A DNA stretch of 64,000 nt from Paenibacillus ferrarius (GTDB lineage: Bacteria; Bacillota; Bacilli; Paenibacillales; NBRC-103111): the NCBI RefSeq assembly GCF_002027705.1, contig NZ_MBTG01000002.1, forward strand, positions 186,001-250,000. The letters run 5' to 3'. The notes below the pieces were generated by a model, which worked only from the letters and a program-made list of their open reading frames with translations, did no database searches and had not been told where the DNA came from. This document shows, piece by piece, positions 43,544-52,814 of the stretch (position 1 is the stretch's first letter; the number at the start of each line of letters is the position of its first letter). The translations under genes were made by a program, and so were the position numbers.

Positions 43544-45973
43544 CTATTTTCTTAACTCAGCCTCATATTGCTGTTCTAGGGTTTGAACAACTTTGGCATG
43601 CAGCTCTGTGACTTCTTCATCAAGGAGTGTTCTTTCGGCGTGGCGATAGACCAAAGCAATGGCTACGCTCTTGCGATCGGCACCTAATCGCTCTCCTGTA
43701 TAGATGTCGAAAACTTGAATGGATTCTAACAACTCACCAGCTACTTCTTTGATGGATTGCTCCATAAGGCCAACGGGAACGTTAGCTTTAACCACTACTG
43801 CAATGTCACGCCCAATGGATGGATAACGCGGCAGCAATTTGTACACGATGGCATCGCCAGCAGCTTCCAAGATCGGAGAGAGCTCTATTTCGAGAACGTA
43901 AGTGTCATCGAGGTCACGCTGTTGTTGAACCGTAGGATGCAGTTGACCCATTCGGCCGATTACCTTTTGATCAAGCACAAGCTCTGCTGTACGCCCTGGG
44001 TGGAAGCCATCCGGTGATGCGGATTGATAAGTTAACCCTTTTACACCTAGGTAGCTCACAAGCCTGTCAAAGATCCCTTTAATATCGTAGAAATCAACAG
44101 ATTCTGATTTTTGTGCCCAATGTGCTTGGCGGCGTTTGCCCGTCAATACGATAGACAGAAGAAGCTTCTCTTGCGGCAAGGTTGTTAATGTCTCTTCGTC
44201 CGTGAGGAAGACTTTGCCGATTTCAAAAATGGCCACATCATCCATCGTACGGTTGCGGTTATAGCTAACAACGTCCAGCAAATGCGGAAGCAGGCTGGTG
44301 CGCAATTGACTTCGATCCTCGCTCATTGGCATTGCGAGGGAGATTGGCTTCGCAGTTGGGTATAAACCAGGCAGCGAAGTCGTTTGATTCGAATGCGTGA
44401 AGGAATAGGTGATGACTTCATGCAATCCGCTTTGTGTCAGTAGATTCCGTGTGATGCGACGGATCGACTGTTCTTTGGACAAGGAGCCCGGTGTGGTCAC
44501 ACCGCTCATCAAGGTCGTCGGGATGTTGTCGTAGCCGAAGAGACGTGCCACTTCTTCGATCAAATCGACATCCCGTGTGATGTCTCCGCGGCGGCTCGGC
44601 ACATGCACGAGCAGCACGCCTTCGCCCGCCTGCTCATAAGTGAAATGCAGGCGCTCGATAATTTGACCCATCTCGGCCAAAGAAAGTTCAGTGCCGAGAT
44701 ATTTATTCACACGGTCAGCAGCAAGGTAGATAGCGACCGGCTTGTGTGAGCCTGCTGCGGCTTCGACGACGCCGTCAGCGACTTGACCTGCTGCGTACTG
44801 AGCAATAAGCGCAGCCGCACGGTTCAAGGCCGGAAGCACGGCTTCCGGGTTGACTTCTTTCTCGAAGCGAAGACTCGCTTCAGAGCGAAGGCCCAGCTGA
44901 CGCGAAGTGCGGCGCACGGAGCTGCCTGCGAACTTCGCGGATTCCAGCAGGATCCGAGTCGTGCCATCGGTCACTTCAGAGTTAGCTCCGCCCATGACAC
45001 CAGCGATCGCTACAGGCTTCGTACCGTCCGTTACGAGCAGCATATGCGGCTCCAGCGTCCGTTCCACATCGTCAAGCGTTACGAGCTTCTCGCCGGCTGC
45101 AGCAAGGCGTACGTCGATATGACCGTTGTTCAGCTGCTCCGCATCAAAGGCATGAAGCGGTTGACCATATTCAAGCATCACGAAATTCGTGATGTCTACG
45201 ATGTTGTTGATCGGGCGGATACCAGCGGCCATCAACCGGTTCTGGATCCACAGCGGAGAAGTGCCAACGCGAACGCCTTCGATTAAACGAGCGGCGTAGT
45301 GCGTGCACTGCTCTGTTGCTGTAATGTTCACGCTGATACGGTCTGAAGCTTTTACAGCGCTTGTTCCAGCTGTTTCCGCATCAGGCAGTTTCACGCTGCG
45401 GCCAAGAATAGCCGCGATTTCGTACGCTGCTCCAAGCATGCTCAAGCAATCCGAACGATTCGGTGTCAAATCGAGTTCCAGCACTTTATCATTGATCGCC
45501 AGAACATCCAGAACTGAGCTGCCGATTTCTGTATCTTCCGGGAGAACCAGAATGCCCTCCTGAATTTCTTTGGGCAGGAGCTTGTCATTGAGTCCAAGTT
45601 CCTTGGCTGAGCAAATCATTCCTTGAGATTCGACGCCGCGCAGCTTAGCACGTTTAATTTGCAGTCCGCCAGGCAGCACAGCGCCAATCATCGCGACAGG
45701 CACTTTTTGTCCGGCATCCACATTTTTGGCTCCGCAAACGATTTGCAGATCTTCGCCTTGCCCTGCATCAATCGTACAGACACTTAGTTTATCGGCATCC
45801 GGATGTTTTTCACGTGTTTTGACATAACCGACGACAACGTTGGTTACACCTTTATTCCGATCCTCCACGATATCCACTTCGATGCCGCTTCGGGTTAATT
45901 TTTCTGCTAATTCTTCTGCTGTGAAGCCTGTTACATCCACATATTCCGATAACCATTGATAAGAAACCTTCAT
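43544..45973 (-). CDS. pheT: phenylalanyl-tRNA synthetase beta subunit
   Basis: An 809-residue subunit: N-terminal EMAP/tRNA-binding domain (VVVGYVKTREKHPDADKLS), B3/B4 editing region (RPINNIVDITNFVMLEYGQPLHAFD), B5 and catalytic-like core, and C-terminal anticodon domain ending GYGTKV-like fold (YPSIGRDIAVVVK). Same length as B. subtilis PheT. Cotranscribed with pheS 25 bases upstream. Confidence 0.97.
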   Translation of the reverse strand: MKVSYQWLSEYVDVTGFTAEELAEKLTRSGIEVDIVEDRNKGVTNVVVGYVKTREKHPDADKLSVCTIDAGQGEDLQIVCGAKNVDAGQKVPVAMIGAVLPGGLQIKRAKLRGVESQGMICSAKELGLNDKLLPKEIQEGILVLPEDTEIGSSVLDVLAINDKVLELDLTPNRSDCLSMLGAAYEIAAILGRSVKLPDAETAGTSAVKASDRISVNITATEQCTHYAARLIEGVRVGTSPLWIQNRLMAAGIRPINNIVDITNFVMLEYGQPLHAFDAEQLNNGHIDVRLAAAGEKLVTLDDVERTLEPHMLLVTDGTKPVAIAGVMGGANSEVTDGTTRILLESAKFAGSSVRRTSRQLGLRSEASLRFEKEVNPEAVLPALNRAAALIAQYAAGQVADGVVEAAAGSHKPVAIYLAADRVNKYLGTELSLAEMGQIIERLHFTYEQAGEGVLLVHVPSRRGDITRDVDLIEEVARLFGYDNIPTTLMSGVTTPGSLSKEQSIRRITRNLLTQSGLHEVITYSFTHSNQTTSLPGLYPTAKPISLAMPMSEDRSQLRTSLLPHLLDVVSYNRNRTMDDVAIFEIGKVFLTDEETLTTLPQEKLLLSIVLTGKRRQAHWAQKSESVDFYDIKGIFDRLVSYLGVKGLTYQSASPDGFHPGRTAELVLDQKVIGRMGQLHPTVQQQRDLDDTYVLEIELSPILEAAGDAIVYKLLPRYPSIGRDIAVVVKANVPVGLMEQSIKEVAGELLESIQVFDIYTGERLGADRKSVAIALVYRHAERTLLDEEVTELHAKVVQTLEQQYEAELRK

Positions 45974-45998
45974 GCTTAACCCCTCCTTTTCCTTTTGC

Positions 45999-47033
45999 TT
46001 ACAAGTGTAAGAATTGCTTTAAGAACCGCAAATCATTGGTATAGAAATGACGAATATCTTCAATCCCGTATTTCAGCATAGCAATGCGCTCTACGCCCAT
46101 GCCAAATGCAAAACCGGTATATTCTTTGGGATCATAGCCACCCATCTCAAGCACGCGCGGATGCACCATACCCGCTCCAAGAATTTCCAACCAGCCTGTT
46201 TGTTTGCATGTCCGGCAGCCTACGCCGCCACACATCGCACAGCTAACGTCAACTTCAACACTTGGCTCTGTGAATGGGAAAAAGCTCGGACGCAAGCGAA
46301 TGCGCGTCTCTTTGCCGTACATCTCTTGCACGAATTGAAGCAGCGTTCCTTTCAAATCGCTCATTCTTACGTTGCGGTCGATAACCAAACCTTCAATTTG
46401 GGTAAACATATGAGAATGTGTCGCATCATCATCATCGCGGCGGTAAACCTTGCCTGGACAAATGATTTTAATCGGAACCTCGCCTTTGCGTTTCTCCATC
46501 GTGCGAACTTGAACGGGTGAGGTCTGTGTACGCATCAGTATCTCATCGGTAATATAGAACGAATCTTGCATATCGCGCGCAGGGTGGTCCTTTGGCAAAT
46601 TAAGCGCCTCGAAATTGTAGTAGTCCTGCTCTACTTCTGGACCTTCAGCAACCGTATACCCCATACCGATGAAGATATCTTCGATTTCTTGAATGACTTT
46701 GCTGAGCGGATGCACAGCACCTTGCTGAGACGGGCGACCTGGCAAAGTGACATCAATCATTTCTGCGCGAAGTCTGGTTTCCGTTTCTTGCTGTTGATAC
46801 GCTGCTTGCTTCTCTTCAATGACCGTTTCGATCGCAGCACGAACATCATTCGCTACTTGACCGATCACCGGTCTTTCCTCAGCACTTAAAGCGCCCATAC
46901 CGCGCAGAACCTCGGTTAACGGCCCTTTTTTACCCAAATACTTAATCCGTAAATCGTTCAGCTCCTGCTGACTTTGCACGCCGCTTAGTTCTTGCAGCGC
47001 TTCTAGCTTTAAAGCTTCTAACCGCTCTTTCAT
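45999..47033 (-). CDS. pheS: phenylalanyl-tRNA synthetase alpha subunit
   Basis: A 344-residue catalytic subunit, same length as B. subtilis PheS: N-terminal coiled coil, motif 2 region [23 protein letters not shown], motif 3 [14 protein letters not shown]. The ATG at 47033 follows GGAGGG; a frame extension to 47081 lies in the T-box terminator and is rejected. Controlled by the T-box upstream. Confidence 0.97.
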   Translation of the reverse strand: MKERLEALKLEALQELSGVQSQQELNDLRIKYLGKKGPLTEVLRGMGALSAEERPVIGQVANDVRAAIETVIEEKQAAYQQQETETRLRAEMIDVTLPGRPSQQGAVHPLSKVIQEIEDIFIGMGYTVAEGPEVEQDYYNFEALNLPKDHPARDMQDSFYITDEILMRTQTSPVQVRTMEKRKGEVPIKIICPGKVYRRDDDDATHSHMFTQIEGLVIDRNVRMSDLKGTLLQFVQEMYGKETRIRLRPSFFPFTEPSVEVDVSCAMCGGVGCRTCKQTGWLEILGAGMVHPRVLEMGGYDPKEYTGFAFGMGVERIAMLKYGIEDIRHFYTNDLRFLKQFLHL

Positions 47034-47087
47034 TGCAATCCCTCCTGAATTAGGCCCCTCTATCGCCTGAAATGAAAACACAAAAAA

Positions 47088-47350
47088 GACCTTCCGCTCC
47101 CTCGCAAGGGACGAAAAGCCGTGGTACCACCCTAATTAGATTCGTTCATAAGCAAATAAGCCCCATGAATAAATCTCACTTCATTCCAGATAACGGACAA
47201 TGTGTCCGGTTCCCTCTACTTAGAAGCTAATCATAGCTCTCTGTTCAAAGGACTGCTCGGGAGCGAACTTCAGCAGCCTGATTCTCGGGGACCGCTCTCA
47301 ATCTTCGGCTTTCCCTCCCTGTCAAGAAGCACTGCGTACTCTTCTCCGTC
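47088..47350 (-). ncRNA. T-box leader (tRNA-Phe responsive)
   Basis: The minus strand holds the T-box AGGGTGGTACCACGG (47133-47119), followed by a terminator stem with AGGGA pairing TCCCT and GGTC with six Ts (47088-47120). Upstream, about 215 bases have room for stem I; AAGTTCGC near 47267 could present a UUC Phe codon. It should turn on pheST when uncharged tRNA-Phe accumulates. The 5' edge is approximate. Confidence 0.93.
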
Positions 47351-47484
47351 AAAGCATTTCCACGTATATGTATCAGTTATTATATGCAAGATACGTTGGA
47401 GATGCAAGTTGAACCGCCATAAAAGGCAAAAATTCCTGTTGACTTCGAAAAGCGATCGGCGTATATTTTACTTAAACAATTTAA

Positions 47485-47498
47485 ATATTAATTAATAT
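47485..47498. promoter_or_regulatory. possible MarR operator
   Basis: ATATTAATTAATAT is a perfect 14-base palindrome in the AT-rich gap upstream of marR, about 60 bases before its start. MarR proteins bind such palindromes and often repress themselves; inferred only. Bases 47361-47556 hold no gene. Confidence 0.45.
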
Positions 47499-47556
47499 AA
47501 TTATTTCATTATATAAATATTCAAACTTTTAATGAAATTTCAGAGGAGGTTTTGCC

Positions 47557-47985
47557 ATGGAAGATGATTTGCTTGCTTACACCGATCGCTTCCGTACAAC
47601 GCTGGAAACGACTCATCGTAAAATCAGCTTAGCTGTACTCTCCAAGTTGGATACCGAGCTAACCAGACCGCAGTTGTTCCTGCTGTTCATGATTGCCAAA
47701 GAAGGCATGCCCAAACAATCCCACCTGGCTGAGAAGATGGGCGTCAAACCTAGTGCGATCACGGTGATGATTGATCGTCTAGTCCAGAGTGGGCATGTTA
47801 TTCGAAAACATCATGAGACGGATCGACGCATTGTTTTGGTTGAAGTAACGGATACAGGGAAAGCTATCATCAAGATGACTGAGAATGTTCAGAGGGACGT
47901 TATTGCACGCGGACTTTCTCAGCTTTCTCCGGAAGATCGACATGTTCTTGTGAATGCTTTTGAGAAGCTGAATACTTATTATTAA
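47557..47985 (+). CDS. MarR-family regulator
   Basis: A 142-residue winged-helix repressor with PKQSHLAEKMGVKPSAITVMIDRLVQSGHVIRKHHETDRR, the MarR DNA-binding region. RBS GGAGG before the ATG. It lies 35 bases upstream of a drug exporter and probably represses it together with itself. Ligand unknown. Confidence 0.9.
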   Translation: MEDDLLAYTDRFRTTLETTHRKISLAVLSKLDTELTRPQLFLLFMIAKEGMPKQSHLAEKMGVKPSAITVMIDRLVQSGHVIRKHHETDRRIVLVEVTDTGKAIIKMTENVQRDVIARGLSQLSPEDRHVLVNAFEKLNTYY

Positions 47986-48019
47986 TTTATTTCTCTTATT
48001 CCAATAAGGAGTGATTCAA

Positions 48020-49666
48020 GTGGAAAACATTCAAAAATCAACTTCTACCGATTCCATTGAAGCAGAAACAGCGCCCGAGCTCAAGAATCGCGGCCTCCTG
48101 TTAACAGGTCTCATCATTGCCATGCTTTTCGGCGCCTTGGACGGCACCATTGTTGGTACCGCAATGCCGCGTATCGTCGGCGAATTCGGTGGTCTCGGGC
48201 TTATGGCTTGGTTGACGACAGCTTACATGCTAACATCGACGGTTGTTGTTCCAATCGCAGGTAAACTCGCCGACTTAATCGGCCGCCGTGTCATTTATGT
48301 AACGGGTTTAGTTATCTTTATCGGAGCTTCCGCCCTTTGCGGGATGTCTCAAAACATGACGGAGCTGATCTTGTTCCGCGGCTTGCAAGGTTTGGGCGGC
48401 GGTATTATGATGCCGATGGCTATGATTATTATCGGTGACTTGTTCACTGGCAAACAACGTGCCAAATGGCAAGGTGTTTTCGGAGCTATTTTCGGATTAT
48501 CTTCCGTTATCGGGCCCCAAGTCGGCGGGTGGATTGTTGACGCATGGAACTGGCGCTGGGTTTTCTACATCAACCTTCCAGTCGGTATCCTAGCTGTTAT
48601 CTTAATCGCCTTTGCCCTGCCTAAACACAAAGCAACAGGAAAAGTAAAATTCGACATTCCAGGTATCGTCACCATGATTGTCGGGGTTGTCAGCTTATTG
48701 CTTGCTTTAACTTTCGGTGGCAAAGACTTCGCTTGGTCATCTTGGCAAATCATTGGCATGATCGCACTAGCTGTCGTATCCTTGGTTTCCTTCGTCATTA
48801 TTGAAAGCAAAGCGCAAGAGCCTATTCTACCTGTTCGATTATTCAAAAATAGAACCTTTTCAACCATTAACGGCATAGGTTTCCTGATGTCTGTCGGCAT
48901 GTTCGGCGCGATCATGTTCGTCCCGCTCTTCATGCAAGGCATTGTCGGCATCAGCGCATCCGCATCCGGTACCGTTATGACGCCGCTTATGCTTACGATG
49001 ATTGCGGCCAGCGTTGTTTCCGGTCAATTCATCCATAAAATCGGGATCAAGCGGCAAATGCTGGTTGGTATGATCATCATGGCTGCAGGCTTTTATTTAC
49101 TCAGCACCATGGGTATTGATACAACCAAATTGATCGCATCCAGCTATATGTTGGTCCTTGGTCTTGGTATGGGGCTTGTTATGCCAATCCTGACCCTTGC
49201 CCTGCAGGAGAGCTTCCCGAAATCGGAGCTTGGCGTCGTTACCTCTTCCAGCCAATTCTTCCGTCAAATTGGGGGTACCTTCGGGATGACGATTCTGGGT
49301 GCCATTATGAATCATAAATCAACGGTTTTATTAGAACAAAACTTGTTGCCCGTTGTTAAGCAGCTGCCCGCAGAAGCGAGTGAGCTAGCAAATCAAATGA
49401 CAGGGATGGTTCACACGAACCCTCAATCGTTATACTCTTCTCTGTTAAGTCCGGAGGCATTGGCCAAAATGCCAAAAGAATTCGTCGAGCACATGCTGCC
49501 TATTCTCAAAAATGCGCTGGTTACTTCCCTTCACCAAGTGTTCATCGTAGGTTTAGTGTTCGTGCTGCTTGGCGCCGTGCTTACTTTATTCGTCGGCAAC
49601 ATTAAAGTGTCCGACCGCAAATCAAAACCCAAAGATGAGAAAGAGCTTTCGCCAAATCCCGCATAA
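48020..49666 (+). CDS. DHA2-family (EmrB/QacA-like) MFS drug exporter
   Basis: A 548-residue exporter with fourteen membrane helices. Visible: motif D1/A-type DGTIVGTAMPRIVGEFGG, GKLADLIGRRVIYVTG, and motif C-like GPQVGGWIVD. GTG start at 48020 eight bases after AAGGAG; an overlapping GTG at 48011 is part of that site. Cotranscribed with marR; likely exports drugs or a native toxin by proton exchange. Confidence 0.92.
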   Translation: MENIQKSTSTDSIEAETAPELKNRGLLLTGLIIAMLFGALDGTIVGTAMPRIVGEFGGLGLMAWLTTAYMLTSTVVVPIAGKLADLIGRRVIYVTGLVIFIGASALCGMSQNMTELILFRGLQGLGGGIMMPMAMIIIGDLFTGKQRAKWQGVFGAIFGLSSVIGPQVGGWIVDAWNWRWVFYINLPVGILAVILIAFALPKHKATGKVKFDIPGIVTMIVGVVSLLLALTFGGKDFAWSSWQIIGMIALAVVSLVSFVIIESKAQEPILPVRLFKNRTFSTINGIGFLMSVGMFGAIMFVPLFMQGIVGISASASGTVMTPLMLTMIAASVVSGQFIHKIGIKRQMLVGMIIMAAGFYLLSTMGIDTTKLIASSYMLVLGLGMGLVMPILTLALQESFPKSELGVVTSSSQFFRQIGGTFGMTILGAIMNHKSTVLLEQNLLPVVKQLPAEASELANQMTGMVHTNPQSLYSSLLSPEALAKMPKEFVEHMLPILKNALVTSLHQVFIVGLVFVLLGAVLTLFVGNIKVSDRKSKPKDEKELSPNPA

Positions 49667-49670
49667 CGAA

Positions 49671-49712
49671 AACACACCCGTCAGGAGCTGCTATCTCCTG
49701 GCGGGTGTGTTT
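49671..49712 (+). terminator. bidirectional terminator
   Basis: ACACACCCG-CAGGAG pairs with CTCCTG-CGGGTGTGT, with T tracts on both strands, between the convergent exporter and signal peptidase genes. Confidence 0.9.
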
Positions 49713-49722
49713 GATTTTCTCT

Positions 49723-50244
49723 CTATTCAATCGTTCCCATATGACTCAGCGGAAACAAACGAAATACCGCTTTGCCGATCAAATCCTTCTCTGGGACGAA
49801 TGGAGTTGGCCACATGTGTGAATCGTAACTTTCATTTCTGTTATCGCCAAGGAAGAGGTAATTCCCGGCTGGAACTGTTACTTGTTTAAATGTGTAGGTC
49901 ATCGCAGATTTCACGTAGGGCTCATCCACTTTTTGACCATTACGAATCAGGCTGCCGTCTTTGATTTCTATCGTATCTCCGGGCAAGCCTATCAAACGCT
50001 TGACGTAGCGGTCCTTGTTATTGGCCAGCGGCGGCCAAAAGACGACGATATCACCGAAGCTGAAATTAGTTAACGGCTTCATCTTCTCCACGATCAATTC
50101 GTCTTTCAACTGGATGGTTGGAAGCATGGAACCGGTTGGAACCGTAACAGCCTGAGCCACATACGTATTGATAATTAGCGCCGCGATTACGGCAACCGCG
50201 ATACTGGGCACCCATTCTTTCAAGGTTTTCAAAATCATTTTCAT
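49723..50244 (-). CDS. lepB: type I signal peptidase (SipS/LepB-like)
   Basis: A 173-residue membrane protease that removes signal peptides. One N-terminal helix (residues about 12-32), catalytic Ser39 in PTGSMLPT, general-base Lys82 in RYVKRLIGLPGD, and GNYLFLGDNRNESYDSH. Single-gene unit. RBS AAGGAAG. The 132-base divergent gap to 50377 holds its promoter region. Confidence 0.93.
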   Translation of the reverse strand: MKMILKTLKEWVPSIAVAVIAALIINTYVAQAVTVPTGSMLPTIQLKDELIVEKMKPLTNFSFGDIVVFWPPLANNKDRYVKRLIGLPGDTIEIKDGSLIRNGQKVDEPYVKSAMTYTFKQVTVPAGNYLFLGDNRNESYDSHMWPTPFVPEKDLIGKAVFRLFPLSHMGTIE

Positions 50245-50376
50245 CGTAATATGACTTCCTTTCTGTGACGGATGATATCTATATACACATTAGATGATCT
50301 AGTGCCAACGTACATTAATATAAAATAAAAGTTTGTTGTATAATGAGGTTGAAACCTAAATAGGAGAGTGATAATC

Positions 50377-51297
50377 ATGAAATATCGTAGACTTGGGAAA
50401 ACAGACTTGAAAGTTTCCATCGTTGGAGTTGGCACTTGGCAATTCGGAGGGGAATGGGGACTTACCTATACACAAGCTGAAGTCGATGCCATCCTTGATC
50501 AGGCTGCTGAGGTGGGCATCAACTTAATCGATACCGCTGAATGTTATGGCGACCATTTGTCAGAGTCATTCATTGGCAATTATTTATCACGCCGCAATCG
50601 TGAGAATTGGGTCGTGGCTACGAAGTTCGGTCATCACTTCCATGATTTGTTTACTAGAACTGACGATTTCAGTGCTGAAGGGGTTATCAAGCAATTGGAT
50701 GATTCCTTAAAATCTTTACATACGGACTACATTGATTTGTATCAATTCCATTCCGGACCGGATACTCTTTTTGATAATGATCTCCTGTGGACTACGTTGG
50801 ACAAGCAAGTCCAAGCTGGCAAAATTCGTCATCTGGGCACTTCCATCGGCAGCAATGCGAATATCCACCAAACGGAAGCTTCCAGCAAGGTGAACTCCCA
50901 AGCGATCCAAGTTGTATACAACCGTCTGGACCGCGCCCCTGAGGAGCTTGTCTTCCCATCCTGTGTGAGCCAAGATCTAGGCGTTCTAGCCCGTGTTCCT
51001 CTCGCTAGCGGCTATTTGAGCGGCAAATATAAGCCAGGCGCTGTGTTCGGCAATACGGATGTTCGTCACCGTCACGATGCGGACAGTGTGAAGCAGAAGC
51101 TGGAAGAAGTCCAGCGTATTCAACAAGACGAAGTACCACAAGGCATGGACATGGCCAAATGGGCACTCGCTTGGTGCCTGAAGCACGATGCCGTCACAAC
51201 TGTTATTCCCGGCTGCAAGAACCCTGAACAAGTCATCGCAAACGCCAGTGCTACAGATTTGATCAGCGACAACCACCCGCAAGCTTGGAAAGCCTAG
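50377..51297 (+). CDS. aldo/keto reductase
   Basis: A 306-residue NADPH-dependent TIM-barrel oxidoreductase: MKYRRLGKTDLKVSIVG, catalytic Asp and Tyr in LIDTAECYGDHLSE, Lys in VVATKFG, and IPGCKNPEQV for cofactor binding. The ATG at 50377 follows AGGAGAG. 27 bases upstream of the glutaminase, so cotranscription is possible. Substrate unknown. Confidence 0.9.
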   Translation: MKYRRLGKTDLKVSIVGVGTWQFGGEWGLTYTQAEVDAILDQAAEVGINLIDTAECYGDHLSESFIGNYLSRRNRENWVVATKFGHHFHDLFTRTDDFSAEGVIKQLDDSLKSLHTDYIDLYQFHSGPDTLFDNDLLWTTLDKQVQAGKIRHLGTSIGSNANIHQTEASSKVNSQAIQVVYNRLDRAPEELVFPSCVSQDLGVLARVPLASGYLSGKYKPGAVFGNTDVRHRHDADSVKQKLEEVQRIQQDEVPQGMDMAKWALAWCLKHDAVTTVIPGCKNPEQVIANASATDLISDNHPQAWKA

Positions 51298-51324
51298 GCG
51301 TAATAAGGAAGGAATGACTTCAAG

Positions 51325-52278
51325 ATGAGTCACAACCCACACGATCAAACATGGAAGCAGCTCACAGACCATTTGGGGGAGTGGGTTACCGAAAGCAAGA
51401 AACATACAACGGATGGTCATGTTGCTTCCTACATTCCTGAACTTGCCAATGCGCCTGCGGAAATATTAGGAATCTGCATCATGGATGCAAGCGGCAGCAT
51501 CGCTGCAGCCGGAGATTCCAATTTCCGCTTCACTTTGCAAAGTATTTCAAAAGTATTTACGCTGATTCTCGCTCTGATGGATAATGGCGAAGCGGCTGTC
51601 TTCTCTAAGGTAGGCATGGAGCCTACTGGTGATGATTTCAATTCCATGCTGAAGCTGGAACTGGTGGAACCAGGCATTCCATTCAACCCGCTTATCAATG
51701 CCGGTGCTATCGCGATATCGTCTTTGATTGCAGGCAAGGATTCAACGGAGCAAATTGCACGAATCCTGACATTTTTCCGTGAAATTGCGGATAATCCTTC
51801 GCTTGAAATCAATGCCGCTGTGTACAAATCCGAGTCCGATACTGCGCACCGCAATCGTTCGCTTGCTTACTTCTTGAAAGACAACGGCGTGCTCGACTGT
51901 GAAGTAGATGACGTGCTTCGCACCTATTTCAGCCATTGCTCCATCGAGGTCGATTGTACAGACTTAGCAAGAATGGCGCTCGTTCTCGCTCACAACGGGG
52001 TTGATCCGATTCGCCATCAACGCCTTATTCCGCGGCGCTTCGTGCAGATCGCCAAGACGTTCATGTTTACCTGCGGCATGTACAATGCGTCAGGCGAATT
52101 CGCCATGAACGTTGGCTTGCCTGCCAAAAGCGGGGTGTCCGGCAGCATTCTATCGATGGTGCCTGGGCAATACGGGATTGGCGTTGTCAGCCCTCCCCTG
52201 AATCGCAAAGGCAACAGCACCGCCGGCGTTCACCTATTGGGCAAGCTGTCGCAGGAATTCGATTGGAGCTTGTTTTGA
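51325..52278 (+). CDS. glsA: glutaminase
   Basis: A 317-residue serine-dependent beta-lactamase-like glutaminase converting glutamine to glutamate. Visible: Ser-x-x-Lys in FTLQSISKVFTLILAL, EPGIPFNPLINAGAIAI, and C-terminal GLPAKSGVSGSILSMVPG. RBS AAGGAAGG. Ends at a palindromic-repeat unit acting as terminator. Confidence 0.95.
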   Translation: MSHNPHDQTWKQLTDHLGEWVTESKKHTTDGHVASYIPELANAPAEILGICIMDASGSIAAAGDSNFRFTLQSISKVFTLILALMDNGEAAVFSKVGMEPTGDDFNSMLKLELVEPGIPFNPLINAGAIAISSLIAGKDSTEQIARILTFFREIADNPSLEINAAVYKSESDTAHRNRSLAYFLKDNGVLDCEVDDVLRTYFSHCSIEVDCTDLARMALVLAHNGVDPIRHQRLIPRRFVQIAKTFMFTCGMYNASGEFAMNVGLPAKSGVSGSILSMVPGQYGIGVVSPPLNRKGNSTAGVHLLGKLSQEFDWSLF

Positions 52279-52346
52279 GCACGTTAACGATAACGTTATC
52301 GGGATCTGGCGTTTCCATCGGGCATGGTTTCTGATTCGCCCACAGT

Positions 52347-52372
52347 TAAAACCTGCGAAAATGCAGGTTTTT
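52347..52372 (+). terminator. terminator of glsA made by a repeat unit
   Basis: AAAACCTGC pairs with GCAGGTTTT around GAAAAT and is followed by a T run: the first unit of repeat array 2 doubles as an intrinsic terminator. Confidence 0.75.
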
Positions 52373-52529
52373 TCAACAAAATCAGGTGAAAAGTGGAAAA
52401 GCCTGCAATAATGCAGGAATTCTCCACTTTTTCCTTCAATAATCAAGAAAAGACCTCAAAAGCCTGCACAATCGCAGGAATTTCACGTTTACAGGTTAAT
52501 CCACGCTCAAAAGGATGCACAATTGCAGG
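52352..52529 (-). repeat. palindromic repeat array 2 (four units, 50/61/51-bp spacing)
   Basis: Four units lie at 52352 (CCTGCGAAAATGCAGG), 52402 (CCTGCAATAATGCAGG), 52463 (CCTGCACAATCGCAGG) and 52514 (GATGCACAATTGCAGG). Reverse-complemented, the last three match array 1 at 2817-2944 in order, in 51/61 spacing and in flanks such as the CACGCTCAA/TTGAGCGTG segment. The 311-base gap between glsA and the next gene holds no protein gene. Confidence 0.85.
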
Positions 52530-52544
52530 TTTATATAAAATAAA

Positions 52545-52582
52545 GCCGCGGCCATCACATTGTTTACTGTGATGGCCGCGGC
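52545..52582 (-). terminator. terminator of 61-aa gene
   Basis: A perfect 15-base stem, GCCGCGGCCATCACA with TGTGATGGCCGCGGC, with minus-strand TTTATTTT. Confidence 0.85.
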
Positions 52583-52589
52583 CCATTTA

Positions 52590-52775
52590 CTACTGAATAG
52601 CCTGTTTAACACGTTGCAGCGCTTCGATCAACTCATCAATCTCATGCTCATTCAGCCTGATCGCGACATAATTCGGTGCAATTCCGCCATCATTGACTTC
52701 TATAATGGCTGCTTCATCCTTGTCATCCAGCTTTACGGACAACTGATTCCGATCCAACATATGAACCCACGCCAT
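52590..52775 (-). CDS. conserved hypothetical protein, 61 aa
   Basis: A small acidic alpha/beta protein (DEAAIIEVNDGGIAPNYVAIRL) with GGGGGA before its ATG and a perfect terminator behind. No family recognised. Single gene downstream of the copper gene. Confidence 0.68.
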   Translation of the reverse strand: MAWVHMLDRNQLSVKLDDKDEAAIIEVNDGGIAPNYVAIRLNEHEIDELIEALQRVKQAIQ

Positions 52776-52814
52776 GAGCGTCCCCCGCTTTCTACCATTA
52801 GGAATGTCGATCCA

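Noticed and set aside
52352..52529. Repeat array as a CRISPR
   Set aside because: Units are 16 bases with palindromic ends and varying sequence, spacers are conserved between arrays, and there are no cas genes.
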